This document shows positions 35,467-44,111 of a stretch of 64,000 bases of DNA, one piece after another. The notes under the pieces are model-generated. The model worked only from the letters and a program-made list of their open reading frames with translations. It searched no databases and was not told the origin of the DNA. The stretch lies in assembly GCF_024181585.1 (NCBI RefSeq), contig NZ_CP054258.1:2294001-2358000 (forward strand), in the 5' to 3' direction. The first letter of the stretch is position 1. Every line of letters starts with the position of its first letter. Origin of the DNA: Treponema socranskii subsp. buccale. GTDB lineage: Bacteria; Spirochaetota; Spirochaetia; Treponematales; Treponemataceae. The translations under genes were made by a program, and so were the position numbers.

Positions 35467-36519
35467 CTATCGCAGCAGGCCGAGCGGATTTACCGTCTTT
35501 CCGCCTTTAAAAACCGTAAAGTGCAAATGCGGTCCCGTACTCAACCCCGTATTGCCGACGCGGCCGATGCGCGTATTCATGTCGACGTTTTGTCCGCGCA
35601 CGACGAGCACCGCACTCATGTGTCCGTAAAGCGTTCGATAACCGGAATGATGAGAGATGATGACATAATTACCGTAAGTTTCGTTGTAGCCGACGGCGGC
35701 GACGCGCCCCGGAAGAGATGCATACACCGGCGTACCGTGAGGAGCGGCCATATCGATACCCGAATGGAACGAACGGGAACCGGTAAAAGGACTCTTCCGC
35801 CAACCGTAATACGACGACAGCCAATAGCGTCCGTGCAGCGGCCTCCTGAACAAATCCCCGTTGATCTCCTGTTTTGTAACCCAATCGAGCTCCGCGTCGG
35901 GAACGAAAATCGTAACGCCGGAATCCATCGCCGCATTTTTGGAAAGCGAATTGACGAGCGCACACTTATCCGCGCTCACTTCGAATTTCGCAGCGATTGT
36001 TTCGGGCGTTTCTCCCGTTTTCTTGACCGTATACAAAATGCCGGGCATCGACGGGATCTTCAAATATTGCCCAACCTGCAAAAGACGCGATTGACGGATG
36101 GCGTTTACGCTGATAATCGTATCCTGCGTTACGCCGAACGTATCGGCGATGATACCGATCATGTCGCCGGATTTGACGCGGTAAGTAAAATACGTAAGTT
36201 CCTTTGCCGCCGTTTCGCTTTCAGGAAGCAGCGCGGCAGCCGAAGCGATATCTTCGTCGGAAGCGGAGGAGTCGGTAACAGAGAGGACATCTTCGGAAAA
36301 TTTTGGAACGCCCGGCGTTTCAAGTCCGCCGACGCCGTTTTCGGTTCGAGCTCCGCCGATGAGCGCCGCACCCGCGGCACAGACGGCAGCTCCGAAACAA
36401 AACGCCGCAACACTGCGGAACACGAGCCGTCCGCGCGGAGAGGGAATGAGCGTATACAATACATCGCGCAACTTTTTTATCATACTGTCCGCCGCTTTTT
36501 TTACACAGTCTATGAACAT
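35467..36519 (-). CDS. LysM-containing M23 peptidoglycan endopeptidase, membrane-anchored
   Basis: 350 residues. TM segment at about 33-55. LysM domains at about 110-155 (TYRVKSGDMIGIIADTFGVT) and about 161-206. The M23 (LytM) domain is 225-350, with zinc ligands His252 and Asp256 in HSGID and His333 in HLHF, all present, so the peptidase is predicted active. It cleaves peptide cross-links in the cell wall. The ATG follows GAGGT by 7-8 nt. Single-gene unit. A second, unrelated-context M23 protein is encoded at the bactofilin locus about 22 kb away. Confidence 0.92.
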   Translation of the reverse strand: MFIDCVKKAADSMIKKLRDVLYTLIPSPRGRLVFRSVAAFCFGAAVCAAGAALIGGARTENGVGGLETPGVPKFSEDVLSVTDSSASDEDIASAAALLPESETAAKELTYFTYRVKSGDMIGIIADTFGVTQDTIISVNAIRQSRLLQVGQYLKIPSMPGILYTVKKTGETPETIAAKFEVSADKCALVNSLSKNAAMDSGVTIFVPDAELDWVTKQEINGDLFRRPLHGRYWLSSYYGWRKSPFTGSRSFHSGIDMAAPHGTPVYASLPGRVAAVGYNETYGNYVIISHHSGYRTLYGHMSAVLVVRGQNVDMNTRIGRVGNTGLSTGPHLHFTVFKGGKTVNPLGLLR

Positions 36520-36639
36520 AGATTTTACCTCAAATCGCCGCAAATATCAATCGCGTATCCGCCCGCCGCCGCACTTCCGGCAGCACCCTGCCGTTTGCGC
36601 GGAAAACCTCACACTCGTTGCAAGTACCGCGGCAGCACG

Positions 36640-37251
36640 TCACTTTTTCCCGATACCGACAAGGTAGGTTTCGAACGATTCCGAACGGCACGCCGAAGGT
36701 TTAAACCCCTTCGCCGATTCGAACATACCGCGCATCTTTTGCAGCAGCGCCTGCTGACTGCCGTTTTGAAAAATCTTCACCGCAGCATTGCCGCCGATTT
36801 TCAGCATCGTTTCGGCATACCACAACGCCATATCGACCAGCTGTTCCGAGCGAGCCGTATCGACGATGCGGTTGCCCGTCGTAAGCGGGGCGGCATCGCT
36901 CACAACGATATCGTAGGGCCCGAGCGATCGTATCTTTTCTCTGACCGCCGCATCGTTCAAATCGCCTTGAATAAAGGTTACATTATCGCCCTTGACGTTT
37001 TTTGCAAGCTCGTTCAAATCGCACGAAACGATATGCCCTTCCCCGTTAAACTTCCGCAGTAAAAACATCGTCCAGCTGCCCGGAGCCGCCCCCAAATCGA
37101 GTGCAGTGCAGTTTTTCGGATTCCGAATAAAGTCGAATTTTTCGTCGATCTCCTGCAGCTTGTACACCGACCGCGCAGGATATCCTTCGGAAAACGCTTT
37201 TTTCGACCAAAAATCCGGCTCCGCGTAAGCCTTCGATCGTTTTGCAGACAT
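36640..37251 (-). CDS. rlmE: 23S rRNA 2'-O-ribose methyltransferase RlmE
   Basis: 203 residues, standard length for RlmE/FtsJ, which methylates U2552 of 23S rRNA late in 50S assembly. SAM-binding ALDLGAAPGSWTMFLL. The catalytic tetrad is complete: Lys31 (SVYKLQEID), Asp119 (SDAAP), Lys159 (AAVKIFQ), Glu194 (SFETY). The SDAAPLTTGN segment matches family usage. Starts at an ATG in an AT-rich context without a clear Shine-Dalgarno. It is followed 120 nt later by the LysM-M23 gene on the same strand. Confidence 0.93.
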   Translation of the reverse strand: MSAKRSKAYAEPDFWSKKAFSEGYPARSVYKLQEIDEKFDFIRNPKNCTALDLGAAPGSWTMFLLRKFNGEGHIVSCDLNELAKNVKGDNVTFIQGDLNDAAVREKIRSLGPYDIVVSDAAPLTTGNRIVDTARSEQLVDMALWYAETMLKIGGNAAVKIFQNGSQQALLQKMRGMFESAKGFKPSACRSESFETYLVGIGKK

Positions 37252-37317
37252 ATCATATGAATTTCGGCATAAAACGGATATTTCATGAGGGAAGTCAATC
37301 TAAGGGACGACGCGTAT

Positions 37318-37412
37318 CTGCCATCCCGCCCTCCGTAACTCCGCTTCCGCTCCGGCCGCATTCGCGTCCGCTTCGCGTTACTCCGGTCGGGCGTAGGCGT
37401 AACGTGAACACA
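37318..37412. repeat. GC-rich dispersed repeat family G, copy 3
   Basis: CTGCCATCCCGCCCTCCGTA ... CGCTTCGCGTTACTCCGGTC, then GGGCGTAGGCG. Same start (GCCATCCCGCC) and end (GGGCGTAGGC) as the other family members, with a different middle. Confidence 0.7.
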
Positions 37413-37483
37413 GCGCATTTTTTAAGAAGCCGCACCGCCGCGCGCATCCAAAGGAAGGCGTTGTTTGCGCCCCGTTAATGTTG

Positions 37484-37495
37484 TATATTATATGT
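37484..37495 (+). promoter_or_regulatory. -10 element giving a leaderless transcript (polyprenyl synthase)
   Basis: TATATT (37484-37489), 6 nt, ATG. TTGTTT lies 17 nt upstream. There is no ribosome-binding site before this ATG or before the alternative in-frame ATG at 37478. Confidence 0.55.
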
Positions 37496-38599
37496 ATGGA
37501 CAGCGTATTTTCTTCACGCCTTGCACGGATCGAAACCTCTCTCGAAAACGCGCTCGCATCGGATGCGGCATGGAAGTTCGCCTCTTTCGGCTCTCTTTCA
37601 AGCGGCGTTCGGGACACACACATCGATTGCCTTACGGAACCGTGCAAAAACCTCATCGCGCTCGGAGGAAAACGCTGGCGGCCGCTTTTGCTCGTGCTGT
37701 GTGCCGAACACGCGCGCGCTTTTTACGGCAGCCGCTCTCTCCTCACCGAAGACGAAACGTATTCGCTTGCGCCGCTCGTCGAATTCGTGCATACGGCAAG
37801 CCTCATCCACGACGATATCGAAGACTCGTCCGATATGCGGCGCGGAAAGCCCGCAGCGCACATCGCCTACGGTATCGACGCCGCGCTCAATGCCGCTTCA
37901 TGGCTCTATTTCGAAGCGCCCGTGTGTATCGACCGCCTCACAGCTTCCCCCGAAGTAAAGGCGAAACTCTACGCGCTTTATGCGAACGAAGTGCGCCGCC
38001 TCCATCTCGGACAGGCAGCCGATATTTTGTGGCACAAAAATCGGGAGCTTTTTCCGTCGATCGAAGAGTATTCGGCGATGGTGCAAAATAAAACGGGAAC
38101 GCTCGCATCTCTCGCGGCAAAAGCGGGCACATTTGCGGGCGGCGGAAGCGATGAAGAGATCGAACGTGCCGGAAAGACGGCCGCCGAAATCGGAGAGGCT
38201 TTTCAAATACTCGACGACGTACAAAATCTCACTACGGGAAACCCCGGTAAAAAAAGAGGCGACGACATCGTCGAAGGGAAAAAAAGTCTGCCGGTGCTGC
38301 TGCACATAGAATCGCACCCCGAAGATAAAGCGCGCATCGCACGATTTTTTGCCGAAGCGCATGACGGCGGCATCGATTCGCCTGCGGTCGAAGCGTGCAT
38401 TTCGCTCATCGAACGAAGCGGCGCCGTCGAAAAGGCGTTTGAAAAAGGGAAAACGCTTGTCAAGGAAAAGAGCGCCGAACTTGCTTCGCTTTACGGCGCA
38501 TCGGGCGAAGATACAACGCCGCAGCCGATCATCGATTTATTCGCTTCAATGATAAAAAAACAGGAAGCGGATTATGTACGGGAGAAAATGCATGCTTAA
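37496..38599 (+). CDS. polyprenyl diphosphate synthase (trans-isoprenyl transferase)
   Basis: 367 residues. Builds isoprenoid diphosphates from IPP and an allylic primer. GGKRWRP binds IPP. The first aspartate motif HDDIEDSSD has Asp106, Asp107 and Asp110. The second motif is ILDDVQN, DDxxN rather than DDxxD (Asn244), a variant found in part of the family. KKRGDDIVEGKKSLPVLL follows normally. Chain length cannot be read reliably from sequence. The last codons overlap the TPR gene by 8 nt. Leaderless start is predicted from a -10 exactly 6 nt upstream. Heads an operon with the TPR and RseC-like genes. Confidence 0.9.
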   Translation: MDSVFSSRLARIETSLENALASDAAWKFASFGSLSSGVRDTHIDCLTEPCKNLIALGGKRWRPLLLVLCAEHARAFYGSRSLLTEDETYSLAPLVEFVHTASLIHDDIEDSSDMRRGKPAAHIAYGIDAALNAASWLYFEAPVCIDRLTASPEVKAKLYALYANEVRRLHLGQAADILWHKNRELFPSIEEYSAMVQNKTGTLASLAAKAGTFAGGGSDEEIERAGKTAAEIGEAFQILDDVQNLTTGNPGKKRGDDIVEGKKSLPVLLHIESHPEDKARIARFFAEAHDGGIDSPAVEACISLIERSGAVEKAFEKGKTLVKEKSAELASLYGASGEDTTPQPIIDLFASMIKKQEADYVREKMHA

Positions 38600-39128
38600 T
38601 GAAACGGCGGAAAAGCTCAACAATCAGGCGATCATCCTCGCTTCGCACGGAGACTACACCGAAGCGATCGCATGCTTTGTGCGCGCACTCACGATAGAAA
38701 ACGACAATTCACTTTTGTGGTTCAACCTCGGCATCACGTACCGCGACGCGGGCAATTTGGAAAATGCACGCGGCGCGCTTACAAAAGCCTATGCGCAAAA
38801 CTATACCGACGAAGAAATCGTCGAAGCGCTTTCACTCGTGTGCTTCGGACTCGGCGATTTTGCCGCCGCGCTCTATTATTGCGAAGAGGGACTTGCGTAC
38901 AATCCGGAAAATCCGCATCTGTGGAATACGCTCGGCGTCATCTGCTTTAACCGGCAAATGCTTACCGCAGCCTGCGACGCGTTCGAACACGCAGTCGCGC
39001 TCAATCCCTATTATTACGACGCGCTTTTCAATCTCCGCGACACGTACAAAGAACTCGGAAACGAAAACGGCGCAAAAGAATGCTCAAGACGTATGAAAGA
39101 AATCGAAAAACACGGAGTACCGAAATGA
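38592..39128 (+). CDS. tetratricopeptide-repeat protein
   Basis: 178 residues, nearly all TPR: about four 34-residue units (for example NQAIILASHGDYTEAIACFV, LWFNLGITYRDAGNLENARG, LWNTLGVICFNRQMLTAACD) and a final helix. Cytoplasmic, no signal. A protein-protein adaptor whose partner is not apparent. The ATG lies inside the end of the polyprenyl synthase gene behind GGGAG, and the stop overlaps the next start (ATGA). It is therefore tightly coupled on both sides. Confidence 0.85.
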   Translation: MLNETAEKLNNQAIILASHGDYTEAIACFVRALTIENDNSLLWFNLGITYRDAGNLENARGALTKAYAQNYTDEEIVEALSLVCFGLGDFAAALYYCEEGLAYNPENPHLWNTLGVICFNRQMLTAACDAFEHAVALNPYYYDALFNLRDTYKELGNENGAKECSRRMKEIEKHGVPK

Positions 39129-39541
39129 ACACGGAATACATCGTCACCTCAGCGGATTCGAATACCGTTACCGTAACGCCTGCGGAAAACGGCAGCGCGT
39201 GCGCAACCTGTCACGCAAACTGCAAATCGTGCGCACTGCACATCACTGTGGCAAACACAAAACGATTCGACGTAAAGCCCGGTCAAAAAGTTCGTATCGG
39301 ACTGTCCGCAAAAGACGAAGTTCGGCAGAGCTTTTTGTCGCTCGCCCTTCCCGTACTTGCCGCCGTTTTGGGGTTTTTCGCCGCATCCCCGATCGCGGCC
39401 CTTTTCAATATACCTGCAACCGAACAGCTGCGCGCTCTTTGCGTACTCGTTTTCCTTTTTGCCGCCGGTTTTTCCGTCATGCTTTTCGCAAAAAAAAGAC
39501 GGAACCCCGAAAAGCTCGACATCGCGGCCGTGTATCGATAA
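39125..39541 (+). CDS. RseC/MucC-family membrane protein (SoxR-reducing system type)
   Basis: 138 residues. A Cys-rich N-terminal cytoplasmic part with CATCHANCKSC (the CxxCxxxCxxC cluster expected in RseC relatives, probably a redox or metal site). Two hydrophobic helices follow, at about 72-92 (FLSLALPVLAAVLGFFAASP) and 100-122, then a basic tail. In gamma-proteobacteria RseC helps reduce SoxR or modulates sigma-E. In spirochaetes it may act with RNF-type electron transport, which is inference. Starts at the ATG overlapping the TPR stop by 4 nt. The 150-nt gap that follows holds a 12-nt repeat CGTGTATCGATA and nothing else. Confidence 0.78.
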   Translation: MNTEYIVTSADSNTVTVTPAENGSACATCHANCKSCALHITVANTKRFDVKPGQKVRIGLSAKDEVRQSFLSLALPVLAAVLGFFAASPIAALFNIPATEQLRALCVLVFLFAAGFSVMLFAKKRRNPEKLDIAAVYR

Positions 39542-39690
39542 CGCGAATACCGATGTGCTCCGAATCGGAGCCGAAGGGATTACAATGTATCGAGAACCGG
39601 CATATCAATAACGCGGACTCCGCCGTGTATCGATAGCACCGGCACCCCTATCGACGGCACACCTACGTTGCCGTATTCTGCGCGTATCGC

Positions 39691-40869
39691 TCACTTCAAA
39701 TGCGCGCGAACGAGTTCGTTTATTTTTTCGGCCATGCGCTCGAGCGGCACTTGTTCCTGTACCGCCCCCAATTCCCATGCGACTTTCGGCATACCGTATA
39801 CGATCGACGACGCTTCGTCCTGACCGATCGTCCACGCACCCTGTTTGCGCATTTCGGCAAGCTGCGCAGCTCCGTCTCTTCCCATACCCGTCATGATCAC
39901 GCCGAGCGCATGATTTTGGTAAACCTTCGCAACCGATTCGAAAAGGTAATCGGCGGAAGGACGATGCCCGTTTCTCAGCGGATCCTGCGAAAGCTTAATA
40001 ACAAAGTCCGTTCCCTGACGTGCGACATAGATATGATAATTGCCCGGCGCGATGTAGACGTGGGCAGGCAAAATAAGATCTCCGTCTTTCGCTTCCGTAA
40101 CGTCGAGCGGACAAATTCGGTCGAGACTGTTTGCGAATTCGGCGGTAAAGCCCGCCGGCATATGCTGCACGACGAGGATCGGCAGCGGAAAGTGCACATC
40201 GATGTCTTTAAAAATATCGCGGAGCGCATTCGGGCCTCCCGTGGAAATCCCGATCGCAACGACTTCGATACGGCCGCCTTCGCGAATCGGCACAATGACG
40301 GCGGGTTCCTTGTTTTTTTCCGCATTCCACAGCGCGGGCGCAATCGCAGGATTTTTCGAAGCGTCGATACCTTTTTTTTCGGCGACGAACCGCTCGGCTT
40401 CACGCATCTTCAGCTGATGCAAAAAATAATCGGGCTCGTGCGTATCTTTTCCGTGAGAGCGCGCGTATGCGCAGCCGTAAGAAGCGATCAGTTCTATGAG
40501 GTGTTCGGAAATCGCCGTCAAATCCGTCGAAACGGTTCCGCCGGGCTTTGTGATAAAATCGCTTGCACCGAGTTCGAGGCATTCCATCGTGACGGCCGCT
40601 CCCTCCGTTGCAAGGCTCGACAAAATGACAACAGGGATATCCCAGCCGCGTTTTTTGCGCTCTTTTAAAAATTCGACGCCGTCCATCACCGGCATTTCTA
40701 TGTCGAGAATAATTACATCAGGTTTTACGAGCGGAATTTTATCGACGGCAAACTGTCCGTTCATCGCCGTCGCCGCAACGTGCAAACCTTCGATTCCATC
40801 AACGATGCGCGTCGCTAAATTGCGTATCAACGCGGAATCATCGCAAATAAGTACTTCGATGTCGTCCAT
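39691..40869 (-). CDS. cheB: chemotaxis protein-glutamate methylesterase CheB
   Basis: 392 residues. Receiver domain 1-125 with acidic pocket ICDDSA and phospho-acceptor Asp56 (VIILDIEMP). A long linker is followed by the methylesterase/deamidase domain 203-390, with catalytic Ser209 (GISTGG), His236 (VVQHMPAG) and Asp332 (MTGMGRDGA). Removes methyl groups from chemoreceptors during adaptation when phosphorylated by CheA. Lies 36 nt downstream of cheR in the same unit, so both adaptation enzymes are coexpressed. No CheA, CheW or receptor gene is in the window. Confidence 0.96.
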   Translation of the reverse strand: MDDIEVLICDDSALIRNLATRIVDGIEGLHVAATAMNGQFAVDKIPLVKPDVIILDIEMPVMDGVEFLKERKKRGWDIPVVILSSLATEGAAVTMECLELGASDFITKPGGTVSTDLTAISEHLIELIASYGCAYARSHGKDTHEPDYFLHQLKMREAERFVAEKKGIDASKNPAIAPALWNAEKNKEPAVIVPIREGGRIEVVAIGISTGGPNALRDIFKDIDVHFPLPILVVQHMPAGFTAEFANSLDRICPLDVTEAKDGDLILPAHVYIAPGNYHIYVARQGTDFVIKLSQDPLRNGHRPSADYLFESVAKVYQNHALGVIMTGMGRDGAAQLAEMRKQGAWTIGQDEASSIVYGMPKVAWELGAVQEQVPLERMAEKINELVRAHLK

Positions 40870-40905
40870 TTTATCTTCCTGTTTTATATATGTCCCCGTT
40901 CAGCG

Positions 40906-41721
40906 TTATTCCATTTTTTGGTACAAGCACGCCCAGTCGGTTTTTAAAAATTCAAACTTCGTTTTCATACCGAAAAGCGATTCCGAATGCCCGATAAAAA
41001 GATACGAATGCGGCGCCATCGCGTCCCAAAATCGCTTGATGACCGCCGCCTGCGCCGCTTCATCGAAATAAATGAGCACATTACGGCAGAATACGATATC
41101 GAAATCGCGTTTGCCCGAATCGTGACTGAGATTGTGATAGTCGAAATTGATCGTGTCCATGATGTCTCGATTGACTTGGTATCCGCCCGACGATTTTGTA
41201 AAATACTTTGCAAGGTAGTCGGCCGGCACGCCGTCCATACGGTTGTCCGCATAAAATCCGAGCCGTCCCACCATGAGCGACTTGAGAGAAATATCGGACG
41301 CGGTAATTTTAAACGTGAATGGAGGAGGTAAAATCGTTTTTAAAATCATGGCGATCGTATACGGTTCTTCGCCCGTCGAGCAGCCCGCACTCCACACGCG
41401 TATCACATCGGATCCGTGCTGCTTTTTATAATCGATGAGATGCGGTACGACATAATTGATAAGCGCATCGAAATGAGGCTGAGTCCGAAAAAAATGCGTC
41501 AGATTCGTCGTTACCGAATCGAGCATCTCTTTCATCTCTTCTTTGTTCTGTAAAATCAGCGTATAATATTTTGCTACGGAATCGAGTTTTTTTTGCCGTA
41601 AAAGTTCTCTGATGCGGCTGTCCAAAACGGAACGATTCGTCCCTGAAAATGTAATACCGCTTTCGTCGTAGATAACCTTACGAAACATTTCAAATTCCGC
41701 ATCGCTCAATAGATCCGGCAT
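40906..41721 (-). CDS. cheR: chemotaxis protein methyltransferase CheR
   Basis: 271 residues. N-terminal helical domain (FRKVIYDESGITFSGTNRSV), TTNLTHFFRTQPHFD, SAM-binding RVWSAGCSTGEEPYTIAMIL, FDIVFCRNVLIYFDEAAQ and the C-terminal GHSESLFG. Methylates receptor glutamates with S-adenosylmethionine, opposing CheB. There is no C-terminal NWETF-binding TPR domain. The ATG has no Shine-Dalgarno. TAAGAT ends 7 nt upstream, so the message may be leaderless or nearly so. Followed by cheB. Confidence 0.95.
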   Translation of the reverse strand: MPDLLSDAEFEMFRKVIYDESGITFSGTNRSVLDSRIRELLRQKKLDSVAKYYTLILQNKEEMKEMLDSVTTNLTHFFRTQPHFDALINYVVPHLIDYKKQHGSDVIRVWSAGCSTGEEPYTIAMILKTILPPPFTFKITASDISLKSLMVGRLGFYADNRMDGVPADYLAKYFTKSSGGYQVNRDIMDTINFDYHNLSHDSGKRDFDIVFCRNVLIYFDEAAQAAVIKRFWDAMAPHSYLFIGHSESLFGMKTKFEFLKTDWACLYQKME

Positions 41722-41754
41722 AAACGTTATCTTACCGTATTTTTTGCTTTATAG

Positions 41755-43086
41755 CTAGTAATGTTTTTTTGCAAAACGCAAAGGAAATGCGTACGCGGCG
41801 CATCCGTATTTCGTATCGCGCCACGAAAGGAAATCTTCGACGAGACCAGCCGATTTTTTTGAAACGCTCGTGAGCCGCCGCGCTCCGGCGGCACTTTCGC
41901 CGTCGCCGATGACGAGCGGGTCGATATAGCGCATCTTTACGTCGAGCGATACGCAAAAGTGATCGGGCAATGCGTCATCCGTATGTTCGATGCGCGTCAT
42001 CGTTCGGAACGTTCGCCAGCGCTTAACGAATTCTTTTTGCGGAGCGGAAGCCGACGGGTTACGGGAAGCGGCGTCACGAAAATCTTCACTTGCCGTGTCG
42101 GAAAGCGTACGTACGTTCCGGGAAGCGGCGCACACAATATCACGGTTGCATCCGGACGCACCTTTGCCGTGCAAATCCCCGTTTGCCGCAGCTCCGCCGT
42201 GTACAGTATCGTTCGCCGCATTTTCGCTTTGCACGCTTTCACTGAAAGCATCGAATCGGGCGACGATTTCGCGCTCGGTTTTTTCATAGCAGTCTTTTTC
42301 GGCGATCAAACCGATCGCGATCGCGCGGTCGACGATATCCGAAAGCAGCTTGAGTGCAAGTTTGTTTTCGTTGAGCTGCAGAATGTGTCCCGTACGGCAA
42401 GTTTTTTCACAGTAGGTTTCCGCAATTTTTTGCGTTCGAAAGCCGAGCTCACGTTCTCCGTCTTCGTTGATGCAGATCGCGATGTCGCCGTAGGCTTCTG
42501 CGATTTCGGAAAGCGTCCAGCTTCCTTCGAGCGCGGCTCCCGAAGGAAACATGTACTCGAGTCTGTCAGCCGAAAGACGCGGGAGCTTGTTGTCCGCAAG
42601 CGGATAGACGTGATAGTCGGCGACTGCATCGATCGAAATACCGTCGGATTTGAGCATAGCGTAAAGGGCATCGTCGTTTCGGATCATCGATTCGTTTTCG
42701 TTTTCCGTCGATTCCTGCGTAAGCGCGTCTCCGTTTCTGAAATCCGCAACGTGACTGAAAACGGGCGTCGAAACGTCGTGCAAAAAGCCTGCGAGCGTTT
42801 CAGCTCGGTCGTGCGTAAAGTGCCACAATATGAGCGCAACGCCGACGCTGTGATCGAGCCGCGAATAAAAAAATCGATTTCGATAGAGCGGCGTCCAATC
42901 CGTACCGCACAAAAGCCCTATGCCCGAAAGCCGCTGCAAAATCGGGAGATCGACATACTTATTAATAAATTCGGGAAAATCCGAAGAGAGGATGCGGTGA
43001 TATGATGCGATCGGAAAATCCGTATTTTTCGAAAACGCGGACAGCATAAGGGGCCACGTCATATCGTTGAATCGATTTTTTCGCAT
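41755..43086 (-). CDS. HD-domain phosphohydrolase-like protein
   Basis: 443 residues. HD motif: His79 in SRLDHSVGVALILWHFTHD and His103-Asp104 in FLHDVSTPVFSH, as in dGTPase/SpoT-like metal phosphohydrolases. Later DRLEYMF resembles the region with the final metal Asp. Substrate unknown. Residues about 285-350 are a low-complexity insert rich in Ala/Asn/Ser with AASRN twice, probably disordered. No Shine-Dalgarno. A perfect extended -10 (TGC-TATAAT) ends 6 nt before the ATG. Transcribed towards cheR with a 33-nt gap, so it may feed the che genes. Confidence 0.78.
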   Translation of the reverse strand: MRKNRFNDMTWPLMLSAFSKNTDFPIASYHRILSSDFPEFINKYVDLPILQRLSGIGLLCGTDWTPLYRNRFFYSRLDHSVGVALILWHFTHDRAETLAGFLHDVSTPVFSHVADFRNGDALTQESTENENESMIRNDDALYAMLKSDGISIDAVADYHVYPLADNKLPRLSADRLEYMFPSGAALEGSWTLSEIAEAYGDIAICINEDGERELGFRTQKIAETYCEKTCRTGHILQLNENKLALKLLSDIVDRAIAIGLIAEKDCYEKTEREIVARFDAFSESVQSENAANDTVHGGAAANGDLHGKGASGCNRDIVCAASRNVRTLSDTASEDFRDAASRNPSASAPQKEFVKRWRTFRTMTRIEHTDDALPDHFCVSLDVKMRYIDPLVIGDGESAAGARRLTSVSKKSAGLVEDFLSWRDTKYGCAAYAFPLRFAKKHY

Positions 43087-43098
43087 GGCGTCATTATA
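43087..43098 (-). promoter_or_regulatory. -10 element giving a leaderless transcript (HD protein)
   Basis: Extended -10 TGC TATAAT (43093-43098, minus strand), then GACGCC, then ATG. There is no ribosome-binding site. Confidence 0.7.
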
Positions 43099-43212
43099 GC
43101 ACGATTTTGCGCTTGATTAAATCGACCGATTGAATTAGGATTTTCCCGCGGCGGCTTTTAAAATAACGCCAAAAAACTTTTTTGAGGTGTATTTGCGCCG
43201 TTTTTTAAAATC

Positions 43213-43968
43213 ATGAATATCTGTCTTTTTACCGCCGACGAAATCAATAATCCGCTTCCGCTTTGCGACGAACGCGCGCGGCATATCGTAAAGATCCTTC
43301 ACAAAAAAACGGGCGACACATTCAGCGCCGGCGTCATCGGCGGAATGGCGGGAAAAGCTTTGATTACGGATATAAGCTCCGGAACGGAAGGAGGCGCCAT
43401 ACGATTTTCGTTTACGCCCGAAACGGACGGAAAGCCCCTTTCGCCTCTTACGCTCATCGTCGGCTTTCCGCGCCCTATCCAGCTCAAGCGTCTTTTGCGC
43501 GACGTCGCGGGTCTCGGCGCTTCGCACATTTTTTTGACGGGAACGGAGCTCGGTGAAAAATCCTATATGCACTCGTCACTCGTCGAGCGGGGAGCGGCGT
43601 ATAAAATGCTCCTCGACGGAAGCGCTCAGGCGGGAAGCACTCACGTGCCTTGCCTCTCGCTGCATAAAACGCTTGCCGAATGTATTGCCGCCGCGGATAA
43701 AGAGAGTGCGATTAAAATTGCGCTCGATAATGTAAACGCGCTTCTTTCGCTTACGGCCTTTCTTTCGAAAAAGAAGGGTGAAAAACTTTTTCCGTGTCCC
43801 GTTATCGCGGCAATCGGAAGCGAGCGGGGATGGACGGATGCCGAGCGCGCGCGTTTCGAAAACTGCGGTTATACGCGCTGTTCGATGGGCGAGCGGATTT
43901 TACGCACGGAAACCGCGACGACGACCGCAGCTTCGATCATTTTGGCGGCAATGGGAATATTGGGATAG
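43213..43968 (+). CDS. RsmE-family RNA methyltransferase, second copy
   Basis: 251 residues. Same SPOUT family as the gene at about 10 kb: HIVKILHKKTGDTF at the N-terminus, AIGSERGWTDAERARFENCG for the SAM loop, and GERILRTETATTTAAS for the knot. It keeps the family-standard ILRTETA, but its glycine loop reads GSERGW instead of GPEGG/GSEGG. The two copies in one window are clearly divergent. This one may have a different rRNA target or be the family member fixed in spirochaetes. Its ATG sits in a T-rich context without a Shine-Dalgarno. Single gene. Confidence 0.8.
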   Translation: MNICLFTADEINNPLPLCDERARHIVKILHKKTGDTFSAGVIGGMAGKALITDISSGTEGGAIRFSFTPETDGKPLSPLTLIVGFPRPIQLKRLLRDVAGLGASHIFLTGTELGEKSYMHSSLVERGAAYKMLLDGSAQAGSTHVPCLSLHKTLAECIAAADKESAIKIALDNVNALLSLTAFLSKKKGEKLFPCPVIAAIGSERGWTDAERARFENCGYTRCSMGERILRTETATTTAASIILAAMGILG

Positions 43969-44074
43969 GCGGAGACGCAGCGGTACGCAGAGACGTCGGC
44001 ACGCGGAAAAAAAATTGTACACGGAATCGGCGGTACGTAAAAAACGATTGTACGCGGAAGCTTATCGTATGCGG

Positions 44075-44108
44075 CTTTGCCGAAAAAGCGCCGCCCTTTT
44101 CGGCAAAG
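44075..44108. terminator. 12-bp hairpin between convergent genes
   Basis: CTTTGCCGAAAA and TTTTCGGCAAAG are perfect reverse complements around a 10-nt loop. It could end both the methyltransferase transcript and the ABC permease transcript (stop 4 nt away on the other strand). There is no long external U-run, but the stem supplies U/A-rich ends. Confidence 0.6.
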
Positions 44109-44111
44109 ATA

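Noticed and set aside
35338..37062. Plus-strand open frame of 574 codons opposite the LysM-M23 and rlmE genes
   Set aside because: Antisense to two well-supported genes with complete catalytic residues. Composition is a shadow pattern.
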